From NCBI GenBank assembly GCA_905221605.1, contig CAJNDS010002080.1, forward strand, positions 387,501-451,500: a stretch of 64,000 nucleotides of DNA, in the 5' to 3' direction. A program made the position numbers and the translations under genes. The DNA comes from Symbiodinium natans. Lineage: Eukaryota; Sar; Dinophyceae; Suessiales; Symbiodiniaceae. Numbering within the stretch: position 1 is the first letter of the stretch; each line of letters begins with the position of its first letter. The notes beneath the pieces are model-generated. The model was given only the letters and a program-made list of their open reading frames with translations, was not told where the DNA came from and did not search any database. Shown piece after piece: positions 49,399 to 59,366 of this stretch.

Positions 49399-49484
49399 TT
49401 TAGGGTTTAGGGTTTAGGGTTTAGGGTTTAGGGTTTAGGGTTTAGGGTTTAGGGTTTAGGGTTTAGGGTTTAGGGTTTAGGGTG
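49399..49484. repeat. perfect TTTAGGG array
   Basis: About twelve heptamers. A perfect CCCTAAA array follows at 49638-49712, so a roughly 150-bp island is flanked in the divergent sense. Confidence 0.97.
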
Positions 49485-49489
49485 TTTTG

Positions 49490-49640
49490 GTCGCCGTCCC
49501 GGTGCCATCTCCACCGTAAATTTGTTTACGAAGACACTGGCTTGGGGCGCTGGCTATGCTTGTGAAGAAAGTCATAAGACCAGAAAATCCCTACTGGGAG
49601 GCGGGAAAAAGTAGAGCTCCCCCGCCTGAAAACGAGAACT
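49490..49640 (-). CDS. candidate exon(s)
   Basis: Minus AGELYFFPPPSRDFLVL plus TGA after a CGTTTTCAG acceptor, overlapped by a second frame MTFFTSIASAPSQCLRKQIY. Confidence 0.4.
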
Positions 49641-49721
49641 AAACCCTAAACCCTAAACCCTAAACCCTAAACCCTAAACCCTAAACCCTAAACCCTAAAC
49701 CCTAAACCCTAGTGCCGAGTA

Positions 49722-49815
49722 CTATTGTGGAGTGATGATGTCAACTAGAAACCCTGTAAAGCCAAAAGGTGGGATGTAAATTGCTAGATCATCCTGCGTC
49801 CGACGTCTCACTGGG
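49722..49815 (-). CDS. candidate terminal exon
   Basis: Minus RRRTQDDLAIYIPPFGFTGF then LVDIITPQ and TAG. Hydrophobic, coding-like. Confidence 0.5.
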
Positions 49816-49934
49816 TCCAACGGAAAAACATGTCAGGGTTTAGGGTTTAGGGTTTAATTAGGGTTTAGGGTTTAGGGTTTAGGGTTTAGGGTTTAGGGTT
49901 TAGGGTTTAGGGTTTAGGGTTTCTAATTTAGGAT

Positions 49935-50058
49935 ACAGAAGGAGATTGAAGAAGGGCTCTTCTTGAAGCTATGGGCCGCTGTAGGCCGTCCTGCTGGCTG
50001 GAATTCGAGGCTGGTGGCTTGAAGGGCTTCAAGCTCTGAGCAGATCCGAGAGAGGATT
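49935..50058 (-). CDS. candidate exon
   Basis: Minus SLKPFKPPASNSSQQDGLQR then PIASRRALLQSPSVS from a TCTGCTCAG acceptor. Confidence 0.5.
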
Positions 50059-50204
50059 TAGGGTTTAGGGTTTAGGGTTTAGGGTTTAGGGTTTAGGGTT
50101 TAGGGTTTAGGGTTTAGGGTTTAGGGTTTAGGGTTTAGGGTTTACAGTTTAGGGTTTGGGGCTTTGAGATATAGCTAGGGTTTGGGTTTAGGGTTGACAA
50201 CCCC

Positions 50205-50308
50205 AACGACAAACCCAAATCCTTCCTGGGGTCAGGAGGCCTTTTTCCTGGGACCAGAAGGCCGTGCATGTATTGGTTTCGGTGTTCAAAAACAACGTTC
50301 TCTCTAGG
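50205..50308 (-). CDS. candidate exon
   Basis: Minus ENVVFEHRNQYMHGLLVPGK then RPPDPRKDLGL. Strong coding look; no family recognised. Confidence 0.55.
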
Positions 50309-50338
50309 GCTTAGGGTTCAGGCTTTAGGGCTTGTAAA

Positions 50339-50430
50339 ACCCTTAGGCTCAAGATAGCCCAAAACCTCGAATAAGAAGGCGTTTGAGCCCAACAACCCCA
50401 ACATAAAAGTCCTTAGAGCCTTAAAAGTAA
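50339..50430. repeat. dispersed element, family I copy 3
   Basis: CTTAGGCTCAAGATAGCCC ... AAGAAGGCGTTTGAGCCC; ends with AAAAGTCCTTAGAGCC. Confidence 0.6.
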
Positions 50431-50602
50431 GGGTTTTGGCCGTTTTCAGGGTTTAGGGCAACCGAATAAAAAACCAGGGCTTCTCCTGACCTAAAACCTT
50501 AAACCCTAAACCGTAGACCCTAAACCCTAAACCCTAAACCCTAAACCCTAAACCCTAAACCCTTCAGGGGATCCACTCTTTGGGATCCTTTGAGGGGTGC
50601 TT

Positions 50603-50700
50603 TTAAGCTTGCTCCGGCTTGGTTCGCCCCACGAGCGCGCAGCAAACAATCGCGCAGCGACAACCTGCGGGTTGAAGCTTCTCCTTCTGGTGGCCCGGTA
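50603..50700 (-). CDS. candidate terminal exon
   Basis: Minus PGHQKEKLQPAGCRCAIVCC then ALVGRTKPEQA and TAA. Cys-rich. Confidence 0.5.
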
Positions 50701-50797
50701 ATATGGGGGGTTTAGGGTTTGGGGTTTAGGGTTTAGGGTTTAGGGTTTAGGGTTGAGGGTTTAGGGTTTAGGGCTGAGGGCTGAGGGTTGAGGGTTC

Positions 50798-50885
50798 AGG
50801 ACCCTTGAGATAGACCCCAAATAGTAGGATCCCCGCAAAATGAGGACCCCAAGAAGGAACCCCTACTGTCGTAAACCCAAGCCCG
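50798..50885. repeat. dispersed element, family F copy
   Basis: AGATAGACCCCAAATAGTAG and the following GATCCCC, like 9358 and 18419. Confidence 0.6.
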
Positions 50886-50964
50886 CATATATGATCATAC
50901 AGGGGTGGGACCCGAAACCCCAGAACCCCAACCCCAAACCGGCGGAGGTGTTCTTCTTTGTCAG

Positions 50965-51102
50965 GGTTTAGGGTTTAGGGTTTAGGGTTTAGGGTTTAGG
51001 GTTTAGGGTTTAGGGTTTAGGGTTTAGGGTTTAGGGTTTAGGGTTTAGGGTTTAGGGTTTAGGGTTTAGGGTTTAGGGTTTAGGGTTTAGGGTTTAGGGT
51101 GG
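50965..51102. repeat. perfect TTTAGGG array
   Basis: About nineteen uninterrupted heptamers. Confidence 0.98.
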
Positions 51103-51215
51103 CTCGGGGTTGCTTTTGTAATTGGGTGTGGCCGGGGTCTGTTTTCAAGGTCATGCTGCTGTGGCCTGGGGTGCCGCCCTCATTTTTGGCTTCACATCGC
51201 GCTCTCGCCTAGGCA
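51103..51215 (-). CDS. candidate exon
   Basis: Minus ARCEAKNEGGTPGHSSMTLK then TDPGHTQLQKQPRAT from a GTGCCTAG acceptor. Part of the island (CGCGCTCTCGCCTAGGCACG) recurs near 17205. Confidence 0.5.
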
Positions 51216-51246
51216 CGGGCCTACCTGGCAAAAACCAGGGCTTCTG

Positions 51247-51362
51247 CGGGGTTGGGATGTTCCCCCTTTAGACTAACAGTCCTTAATAGGGATGAGAGTA
51301 CCCCACCCCCACCCCATAAGAATCCCAATCAAGGACTGTTAGTATACCGGCCAACATCCCAA
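51247..51362. mobile_element. family A element, copy 3
   Basis: TTGGGATGTTCCCCCTTTAG and ACTAACAGTCCTTAATAGGG on the left; AGGACTGTTAGTATA and CCAACATCCCAA on the right. 116 bp. Confidence 0.8.
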
Positions 51363-51675
51363 GTTTAGGGCTTGGGGTTTTTTAGGTGTCAGGTTTCAGG
51401 TTTGGAGGGTTTGGGTTTGAGAGGCCGAGTTTAAGGGTCCGAGGCGAATGCAAAGCCCTCAACCCTAAGCCCCACTTTCTTTGTTCAGGGTATGCGGTTT
51501 TGGGGTTTTGGGGCTAACTCCTAAGCCCCGAGCCCCACTTTAGCGTTGAGGCTTTTGAGGGCTTTGGGTTTAAGGGGCTCAGGGTTAACCCTAAACCCTA
51601 AACCCTAAACCTTAACCCTAAACCCTAAACCCTGAACCCTAAACCCTGAACCCTAAACCCTACACCCCAAACCCT

Positions 51676-51797
51676 CAATGCAGCATAGCGGACGGCGAAG
51701 CTGCCTGGAACATCAGGCCCCGCAGGATTTTTGAGGAAAGGCGGCGCGATCTCGTGTTCCCAGACGCGCTGCGGAGGCTCATAATCCTTGAAGCCCC
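51676..51797 (-). CDS. exon of unassigned gene
   Basis: About 40 codons: DYEPPQRVWEHEIAPPFLKN then PAGPDVPGSFAVRYAALR. Unmistakably coding composition. The acceptor is probably CTTCAAG before GAT. CCCTAAA arrays on both sides. Family not recognised. Confidence 0.65.
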
Positions 51798-52009
51798 CTA
51801 AATCCTAAACCCTAAACCATAAACCCTAAACCCTAAACCCTAAACCCTAAACCCTAAACCCTGAACCCTAAACCCTGAACCCTAAGGTAGATGAAGGCTC
51901 CAATGTCGCTCCTTTGCGGTCTTCGGGTTTAGGGTTTAGGGTTTAGGGTTTAGGGTTTAGGGTTTAGGGTTTAGAATTTCGGGTTCAGGCCTTTTGGGGG
52001 TTGAACGGT

Positions 52010-52127
52010 TAGTTACCTACCTTTGGAGTAGACCCTGGAAAAAAAGTACATACTTTTTAGGTATAAGTAGCTATAATAGGAACCCAGAACCGAAAAAAGT
52101 AGTAAAGTACAGTACTCCAAAACCCAG
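52010..52127. mobile_element. family E element, copy 1
   Basis: TACCTTTGGAGTAGACCCTG at the left and GTACTCCAAAACCCA at the right form short inverted ends. The 118-bp unit is over 90 percent identical by eye to 53010-53122. Confidence 0.75.
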
Positions 52128-52185
52128 GTTAGCAGGGATTCGTGGTAGACTGCCACAACATACGCAGTACGTACACGCCCTTAGG

Positions 52186-52278
52186 TAGCTTCTCCCGCGT
52201 TGGAAGCTGAAGCATGTGGCCATGTGGGTTGAACCTCCGCATCAAACAACTCTACGGTGACAGCACGGCCTAAGAATT
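52186..52278 (-). CDS. candidate exon
   Basis: Minus RAVTVELFDAEVQPTWPHAS then ASNAGEAT and TAA, from an AATTCTTAG acceptor; GCGGAG-GT is a possible donor. Confidence 0.5.
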
Positions 52279-52397
52279 TGTCGGATTAAGAACTGCGCGG
52301 CCTGAGCCGGGGGGTGTGAGGATTTAGGGTTCAGGGTTTAGGGTTTAGGGTTTGGGGTTTCAGGTTTGGGGTTTGGGGTTTGGGGTTTAGGGTCCCA

Positions 52398-52497
52398 GGC
52401 TTAAATTTTGAGTATCTGAGTGCAAGGGCATTGATACGCTCGATCGATGGCTCGCCGCGCGCTCCATACATCTTGCGGAGCTTCGACACGTAGACGG
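52398..52497 (-). CDS. exon of unassigned gene
   Basis: Minus PVYVSKLRKMYGARGEPSIE then RINALALRYSKFKP. The TAG before PVY is better read as the splice acceptor (ACTATGTAG before CCC). Strong coding look. Confidence 0.6.
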
Positions 52498-52899
52498 GCT
52501 ACATAGTCAAGAAGCCGAGCGTACCCTCTCCAAACCCTAAACCCCAAAATCCTCCCCTAAACCCTAAACCCTAAACCCTAAACCCTAAACCCTAAACCCT
52601 AAACACCGAACATTGGACATTTCTTTTCCCGCGCCGTCACTGTACCTCCATGCTCATGCCGCTGCACTGAGGGCGGGTGTCAGAGCACCGTCTGCAAAAA
52701 TACGACTCAGAGTTTAGGGCCCCTAGGGTTGGGGGAGGACTTGCAATACGGGCACGCGCTAGAATGATATAGATGCCATAGGTTGTGTTATGCACCGCTC
52801 TATTTTTTCGTTTTTTTAGCCATTGATCTGACCCTAAACCCGATAGTCAGTTCTTGTAACCAAGTTCTACGTAGCATGATTGTCTCTACACAATCATAC

Positions 52900-52984
52900 C
52901 CTCAGAGCCTGCGATTTCCACATGGGCGGCCACCATGGGCAGCGGCATGATTCGGAATTTCGGAATACTTCGCAGCAGCGACAC
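52900..52984 (-). CDS. exon of unassigned gene
   Basis: 85 nt: VSLLRSIPKFRIMPLPMVAA then HVEIAGSE. The acceptor is GACTTCCAG before GTG and the donor GAGG followed by GTATG. Directly right of it is a family E element. Confidence 0.6.
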
Positions 52985-53009
52985 CTGGAAGTCCTGCGCA
53001 CAACCAGGA

Positions 53010-53122
53010 TGACCTACCTTTGGAGTAGACCCTGGAAAAAAAGTATATACTTTTTAGGTATAAGTAGCTTTAATAGGAACCCAGAACCAAAAAAAGTATT
53101 AAAGTACAGTACTCCAAAACCC
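53010..53122. mobile_element. family E element, copy 2
   Basis: Same unit as 52010-52127 with scattered substitutions. Confidence 0.75.
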
Positions 53123-53351
53123 ATATGAGCAACAGACCAAAACCTAACAGAGTTGGGGCTTCGGGCTCACAGGGTGACTTGAAAGAAGATTTGGGGCTTC
53201 GGAAGCCCGAAACCTTTCTCTACTTTGCAGCCCTAAACCCTGAACCCTGAACCCTGAACCCTGAACCCTGAACCCAAACCCTAAACCCTAAACCCTAAAC
53301 CCTAAACCCTAAACCCTAAACCCTAAACCCTAAACCCTAAACTCTAAACCC

Positions 53352-53412
53352 TACACGGGGAGCCACAAGAGCATCCCTCCCGGCACCAGCGGACCATGGT
53401 CGTTCTACGAGA
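53352..53412 (-). CDS. candidate exon
   Basis: Minus NDHGPLVPGGMLLWLPV between a TCTCGTAG acceptor and a GT donor or TAG stop. Confidence 0.45.
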
Positions 53413-53991
53413 ACCCCTATATAGCTCTTATATAACAGTCCTTATATACCTAAAGTAGCCCTAAACCCTAAACCCTAAACCCTAAACCCTAAACCCTAAA
53501 CCCTAAACCCTAAACCCTGAAAGAACCCCTGAAGAACCCCGAAGGTCCCTGATAAGGGTCCTCCTTTAGGCCCTTGACAGCCCTAAAGTCACATGGTAGT
53601 TTCGACTAGCCCGGGTTGTCAGAGACCTGCAGAGATCCTAAGCCGCATGGAAAGCATGGGGGTTTAGGGTTTAGGGTTTAGGGTTTAGGGTTTAGGGTTT
53701 AGGGTTTAGGGTTTAGGGTTTAGGGTTTAGGGTTTGGCCCCCTAAACACTGAAAGCCCTTCTCCCACAATGCCAAAAAATGCTGAAGCCTGAACACGCAC
53801 GCACAACACCCGCCAGCCAAAAATCTATCTAGAGTCACCCTGTAGCTTAAAAAAAGGGGCAAACCTAGATCTTACGACATAGTATTCCCCAACTTATTAT
53901 TTACTGTGGCATCGGAAGATGTGGTGAAAAAAACACCCCACAACCTTGCCATGGCCCGAAGGCATTCAGAGATCCCTGCTAAACCCTACAT

Positions 53992-54156
53992 TTTGGGATG
54001 GCCCTGATACTAACAACTCCTGAATGGGGATTATAAGGATTATGATAGGGTGTACTACTCTCTCTATTTATGGACTGTTAGTATAAGGGATTATAATACG
54101 GGGGTGCTATAATCCGTACTAAGGACCTCTTGGTATACGGGGGAACATCCCAACCT
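53992..54156. mobile_element. family A element, copy 4, expanded
   Basis: TTTTGGGATGGCCCTGATAC / CTAACAACTCCTGAATGGGG on the left, GGGGGAACATCCCAA on the right. The core has an internal duplication of GTTAGTATAAGGG-type sequence. Confidence 0.65.
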
Positions 54157-54629
54157 ACGTCCCCTGAACCCCCTTAGCTTCTCCCCCATGCCCGCAACAA
54201 AGAAAAAAGCCTAAAACCCTAAACCCTAAACCCTAAACCCGAAACCCTAAACCCTAAACCCTAACCCCCCGAAGATTGTCCTCCTCGGCACGCACTCAGT
54301 CGGGGCTAAGGAGGTCTTCGGAAGGCGTCGAAGAAGGCAAAGCCACCCTGAGTGTCGAGTTGAGGGTCTAGGGTTTAGGGTTAGGATTTGGGTTTAGGGT
54401 TTAGGGTTTAGGGTTTAGGGCTTAGGGCCTAGGGTTTAGGGTTTAGGGTTTAGGGTTTGGGGCTTAGGGCTTAGGGTTTAGAGTTTAGGGCTTCAGTGTA
54501 AGAGTTTGTGGTCTAGGGCTGAAGGGGTTTCAGGTTGAGAGTTTAGGGTAAACTCTGAGCCCGAAAACCTTGAGCCTCAACCGTAAGCTCTAAAAGCAGC
54601 CCAAGCCACCGCCAGTTTGGCTCGAAGCC

Positions 54630-54717
54630 CTAAACCCTAAACCCTAAACCCTAAACCCTAAACCCTAAACCCTAAACCCTAAACCCTAAACCCTAAACCC
54701 TAAACCCTAAACCCTAA
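54630..54717. repeat. perfect CCCTAAA array
   Basis: About twelve heptamers. Confidence 0.98.
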
Positions 54718-54814
54718 AGGTCTCTGTGGCTTGACATGCGAAGCCCCATATACGCCGAAAATACCCCCTGCGGTGCTTCTTATGTCTCCCCCCTCGCCCC
54801 CGGCGCTCAGGTGT

Positions 54815-55157
54815 TGGGGTTTAGGGGTTTAGGGGTTTAGGGGTTTAGGGGTTTAGGGGTTTAGGGGTTTAGGGGTTTAGGGGTTTAGGGGTTTAGGGGT
54901 TTAGGGGTTTAGGGGTTTAGGGGTTTAGGTGTTTAGGGGTTTAGGGGTTTAGGGGTTTAGGGGTTTAGGGGTTTAGGGGTTTAGGGGTTTAGGGGTTTAG
55001 GGGTTTAGGGGTTTAGGGGTTTAGGGGTTTAGGGGTTTAGGGGTTTAGGGGTTTAGGGGTTTAGGGGTTTAGGGATTTAGGGGTTTAGGGGTTTAGGGGT
55101 TTAGGGGTTTAGGGGTTTAGGGGTTCAGGGGTTCAGGGGTTCAGGGGTTCAGGGATT
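54815..55157. repeat. GGGGTTTA 8-mer array
   Basis: About 42 near-identical eight-base units, the last four changed to GGGGTTCA. The standard heptamer is absent from this block. Confidence 0.98.
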
Positions 55158-55217
55158 TAGGGCTAGGGAGGCTTCCAGCGTCATTTAGGTACTGCTTCTT
55201 GAAAGGGAAATGGGTTG

Positions 55218-55440
55218 CTAGGGAATGGGGAACCCCATATCACGCTGCACCCTTGCATGTGGATTGTATTCCCTACGGTGCTTCAATGCTATAAGCACCT
55301 GCAGACCATGAGCCAAGCATCTCAAATAAGAGAGGACTGACCTGGACATGCAATCATGGAGGTTAGTGTGATAGTGTGTTTGCGTTCTCATCTCTATCCT
55401 AAGCTCCAAACTTGAGGGCCCCTCATGGGAGGCGTTCAAG
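55218..55440 (-). CDS. exon(s) of unassigned gene
   Basis: The minus strand is open for 73 codons. It can be read as one exon or as two exons around a 43-nt GT-AG intron (TCCAG-GTCAGT ... GTCTGCAG-GTG). The 3' part reads VLIALKHRREYNPHARVQRD then MGFPIP and TAG. Confidence 0.5.
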
Positions 55441-55589
55441 TAAGCAACCCGAATTCAGCCGTTGCCGATATGGGGTTGCAGTTTAAGGCTCCGGGCGGAG
55501 GGCGGTTTACGACCCTCAGCACGAAACTCCCAAACGGGCCTACAAGGGTTTGGGGTCCCCAAACCCTAAACCCTAAACCCTAAACCTAA

Positions 55590-55900
55590 CCCCTAAACCC
55601 CTAAACCCCTAAACCCCTAAAACCCTAAAACCCTAAAACCCTAAAACCCTCAAACCCTAAAAACCTAAAACCCTAAAACCCTAAAACCCTAAAACCCTAA
55701 AACCCTAAAACCCTAAACCCCTAAAACCCTAAAACCCTAAAACCCTAAAACCCTAAAACCCTAAAACCCTAAAACCCTAAAACCCTAAAACCCTAAAACC
55801 CTAAAACCCTAAAACCCTAAAACCCTAAAACCCTAAAACCCTAAACCCTAAATCCCTAAATCCCAAAACCCTAAACCCCCTAAAACCCCTAAGCCCCTAA
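55590..55900. repeat. CCCTAAAA 8-mer array
   Basis: About 34 eight-base units. It is the near-complement in style of the GGGGTTTA array 450 bp to the left but with a different extra base. Confidence 0.98.
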
Positions 55901-56057
55901 AACCCAAAATCCCTAAACCCCTAAACCCTAAGCCCTCAGTCCCACAGGCCAAAAGCACCCCAAGAAGACCTAAGTAACCCTAAACCCTAAACCCCTAAAC
56001 TCTAAGTAAGCCCTCTCCCACAGGTCAAAGGCACCCCAACAAAAACCGATGCCCTGC

Positions 56058-56108
56058 CTCGCGGTCATAGCGAAAGTGGCTCAACCAGAAGAGTGCTGCA
56101 TCATGGTC
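56058..56108 (-). CDS. exon of unassigned gene
   Basis: 51 nt, phase 0: DHDAALFWLSHFRYDRE. The acceptor is AGCCAAG before GAC and the donor CGCGAG followed by GC. Confidence 0.68.
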
Positions 56109-56193
56109 CTTGGCTCTGGGGGTGTAAGGTTTAGGGTTTAGGGCTTAGGGCTTAGGGTTCAGGGTTTGGGGTTAGGGGCTGCATCATGGTCCT

Positions 56194-56309
56194 AGGTTGG
56201 GATGTTCCCCCTTAGACTAACAGTTACTAACCACCTTTACTGGGGAATTTTCTTAAGGGCCTATTTTTATCCTTACTAAGGGTTGTTAGTATAAGGGGGA
56301 ACATCCCAA
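56194..56309. mobile_element. family A element, copy 5
   Basis: TTGGGATGTTCCCCCTTAGA ... TAGTATAAGGGGGAACATCCCA; near-perfect inverted ends. Confidence 0.8.
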
Positions 56310-56905
56310 GTCCCAGGCATTGGGGGGGGGGGTTCAGTGTGAATTTAGGGCTTAGGGAATCTTCGTTGGGGTTCCTCGAATGAGGGTTGAAGGTGCTTAG
56401 TCTCCCTAACACCCTGACACCCTAGCACCCTAACACCCTAGCACCCTCACACCCCAACACCCCAATCTGCACAATAGCACCCTTGTCAGCCATCCAAAGC
56501 CCGACACCCACACTCTAAACCCCGAATGCCGAAGTTTAGAACGCCAAACTCCTGAAGCCTGAAACCCCAACATGCCACCCTAGTAGCCCTAAACCCTAAG
56601 CCCTAGTAGCCCTAAACCCTAAACCCTAAACCCTAGTAGCCCTAAACCCTAAACTCTAAACCCTGGTAGCCCTAAACCCTAAACTCCATTAGGCTCTCAA
56701 CTGGAGGCTGGTAAGCCTTCTCAACACTTCACGCAGAATCCTCGATCTAGGGTTTTGGTCTTCTTGATGGCCCTATCGCAAAAACCCTAAACCATAAACC
56801 CTAAACCCTAAACCCTAAACCCTAACCCCTAAACCCTAAACCCTGAACCCTGAACCCTGAACCCTGAACCCTGAACCCCGCTTGAACCCTAAACCCCAAG
56901 CCTAC

Positions 56906-56986
56906 ATGTGACATGCGCCAGGGGGCTTTTGGCGTGGCCGGTGGGGAATCGTCATCGCTGATGTCGGAGTCCTCGCAGACTTGCGT
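56906..56986 (-). CDS. exon of unassigned gene (acidic)
   Basis: Minus QVCEDSDISDDDSPPATPKA then PWRMSH, from an AACTCGCAG acceptor. The acidic Ser/Asp run followed by SPPATP resembles a phosphorylated linker. Confidence 0.62.
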
Positions 56987-57091
56987 CTGCGAGTTTCGTT
57001 AAGTTTGGGGCTACCCTAAACCCTAAACCCAAACCCCCAAACCCTAAACCCCTTCATGAACCCTAAAGCACCAAGCCCCCTAAGCCCAAAA

Positions 57092-57130
57092 CCCCACCCC
57101 CCCCCCCCCCCCCCCCCCCCCCGCCCCCCC
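57092..57130. repeat. poly-C run
   Basis: About 36 C with one G. Confidence 0.95.
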
Positions 57131-57153
57131 ACAAAGGTCCGAGAGCCCTGGTC

Positions 57154-57236
57154 CTCATCATCCGCTGTTGGATGGATGAACTCCAACGGCACTCGCTCCC
57201 AGATCTGTGGCGTTGCAGGGGCTCGGGTGATGTAGG
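57154..57236 (-). CDS. exon of unassigned gene
   Basis: Minus APATPQIWERVPLEFIHPTA then DDE, with a GATGAG-GA donor. Coding composition is strong; likely the same gene as 56906-56986. Confidence 0.62.
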
Positions 57237-57726
57237 GCTCAACCCTAAACCCTAAGACCCTATAAGCCCTGAACTCTAAGCCCTACACCCTAAACCCTAA
57301 ACCCTAAATCCGAAGACCCTATAAACCCTAAATGGGGTTTATAGGGGTTTGGGGGCCATCCACGTTAGGGAGGGCGTTAGGATTCTGGATGTGGGGGTTT
57401 TAGGTTCAGGGGTCTTCGGTCTGGGGTTTCAGTTAAGGGTTTAGGGCCTTGGACTTAAGGATTTCCTCTAAGGTTTAGGGTATAGGGTTTAGGGTTTAGG
57501 GTTTAGGGTTCAGGCTTCAGGGTTCTCGGTTTTCGGTCTTGCACTTGAATTGAAGCGGCCTCCAACAACAGCTAACCTGGATTGGCGCCTGAACTACTTG
57601 CGTATCGAGAGTTTCGGGCTTCGAGGTCCGGAGTTCGGGGTTCGGGGTGTTTGAGGGGCCCTAAACCCTAAACCCTAAACCCTAAACCCTAAACCCTAAA
57701 CCCCTAACCCCTAAACCCCTAAACCC

Positions 57727-57828
57727 TGAAACATTCATTTGTCTTTTGCTTCTTCCGGCCTCCGACTCGTGGGACTCCACACGGAGCAGCGCCTTTCTGT
57801 GGAGGAGCCTTTTTGCGGCGTGAGGGTT
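57727..57828 (-). CDS. exon of unassigned gene (basic)
   Basis: Minus RRKKAPPQKGAAPCGVPRVG then GRKKQKTNECF. Basic clusters resemble nuclear-localisation or nucleic-acid-binding segments. Confidence 0.55.
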
Positions 57829-58029
57829 CGGGTTTGAGGTTTGAGGCTTAGGGTTTAGGGTTTAGGGTTTGGGGTTTGGGGTTTAGGGTTTATGGCTTAG
57901 GGTTTAGAGGGGTTAGGGTGCAGGATTCACAGAAGCCTAAACCATTGTTTTAGGGCTTAGGGTCTAGCCCTACACCCTACACCCGAAACCCTATAAACCC
58001 TAAGCACTTTTGCCCCTTCATCTCAGATC

Positions 58030-58068
58030 CATTGGGGTGTAGTTGGGGGGGGGGGGGGGGGGGGGGCC
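58030..58068. repeat. poly-G run
   Basis: About 22 G inside a unique stretch between heptamer fields. Confidence 0.95.
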
Positions 58069-58444
58069 GGAAGCGGGGCCACTAGGGCTTCCTGTTTGGG
58101 GTTTAGGGTTTGGGTTTTGAGGTTTACGGTTTGGGGTTTCGGGTTTAGGGCTTCGGGGTTTAGGTTTAGGATTCAGGCTTTCCAGCATTGTCCCTTCTGA
58201 TAGCCAACAGGAAATTCAAAAGAGCCTCTCCTACCCAAACCCCAATACCCCAACCCCGAAACCCTAATAGCCCTAAACCCTAAACCCTAGACCCTACACA
58301 TTAAACCCCAAACCCTACGCCCTTCTAGGGTGTGGGAGACCCCCTAAACCCTAAACCCTAAACCTTACACCCTAAACCCTAAACCCTAAACCCTGAAACC
58401 CTAAACCCTAAACCCTAAACCCTAAACCCTAAACCCTAACATCG

Positions 58445-58515
58445 AGGCTCGCACTCGGTCCAAACGTTCCACGCTGGGAGGCGCAACTTTCGACCTCCGA
58501 CGATCAGGACAAATC
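58445..58515 (-). CDS. candidate exon
   Basis: Minus DRRRSKVAPPSVERLDRVRA then SML. A + frame (EARTRSKRSTLGGATFDLRR) is also open. Confidence 0.4.
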
Positions 58516-58589
58516 TGGGGTTTCGGGGGTTTAGGGTTTAGGGTTTGGGGTTTAGGGTTTAGGGGTTTAGGGTTTAGGGGTTTTAGGGT

Positions 58590-58808
58590 TTAGTAGGGGC
58601 TTATCTCAGATATCTGGGTGCCACGTCGGAGAAGCGACACGAGCATGCGAGTGTGTCCTGCGATGAGGTTATTCATCTCGTTACAGTGCTCGGTTGCTGC
58701 CAGAAATGGTGATAGCACCTCCACTCGCGTTGCACTTAGAAGGTTCAGTTGTGCTTTTTCTTTGTCGACCATGATCTGGGCTTCTTCCACATCGACAAGC
58801 GCATTTGC
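58590..58808 (-). CDS. large exon, helical protein
   Basis: From a CAACCCGACAG acceptor the minus strand reads ANALVDVEEAQIMVDKEKAQ, LNLLSATRVEVLSPFLAATE, HCNEMNNLIAGHTRMLVSLL and RRGTQISEISPY with TAA at 58590. Amphipathic, Glu/Leu-rich and probably coiled-coil. 219 nt, one of the most certain coding islands, although its gene is unnamed. Confidence 0.72.
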   Translation of the reverse strand, partial: ANALVDVEEAQIMVDKEKAQLNLLSATRVEVLSPFLAATEHCNEMNNLIAGHTRMLVSLLRRGTQISEISPY

Positions 58809-58988
58809 CTGTCGGGTTGAGATCAAACAGAGTTCTTGTTACGCAAATAAAGCTCAGTTCCCATAACAAGGCCACTGCATTAGGTACTAGGTACTATATG
58901 ACTGACACTACTTTGGGGCCGAAAGCCCTCTAACCCTAAAGCCCTACTGCCCTAAGTCCCCAAATTGCACTAGGTATACAACACTACT

Positions 58989-59101
58989 CATGGATGTCCC
59001 CCCCTGTACTAACAGTACTAACAGTCCTTAAGAGGGGACTATCGTACTCGGCCCTATTGTCATCCCTATTAAGGAGTGTTAGTATAAGGGGGGACATCCC
59101 G
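58989..59101. mobile_element. family A element, copy 6
   Basis: GGATGTCCCCCCCTGTACTA ... TTAGTATAAGGGGGGACATCC; the ACTAACAGT segment is duplicated inside. Confidence 0.78.
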
Positions 59102-59366
59102 TGTAGTGTCTACAGTGTTTAGGGTTTAGGGTTTGGGATATATAAGACTACTTCTATGCTAAGTTAAGTTCCATACCATAAGAACCCAGGCCAACGTGCC
59201 ATCCCTTGCTGGGAGGAGTAGGGTGTAGGGTTTCGGGTTTCGGGTTTAGGGTTTATGGTTTAGGGCTTAGGGTTTAGGGTTTAGGGGTTCTTCAGGGAGG
59301 GGGGGTTCAAGGGGGGTATGTCAGCCAAGGTTCCCCAATACTCCCATGCATCGCAGAGTATGGTTT

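Noticed and set aside
52480-52500. In-frame TAG upstream of the 52398-52497 exon as a second recoded stop
   Set aside because: ACTATGTAG followed by CCC works as a splice acceptor, so no recoding is needed.
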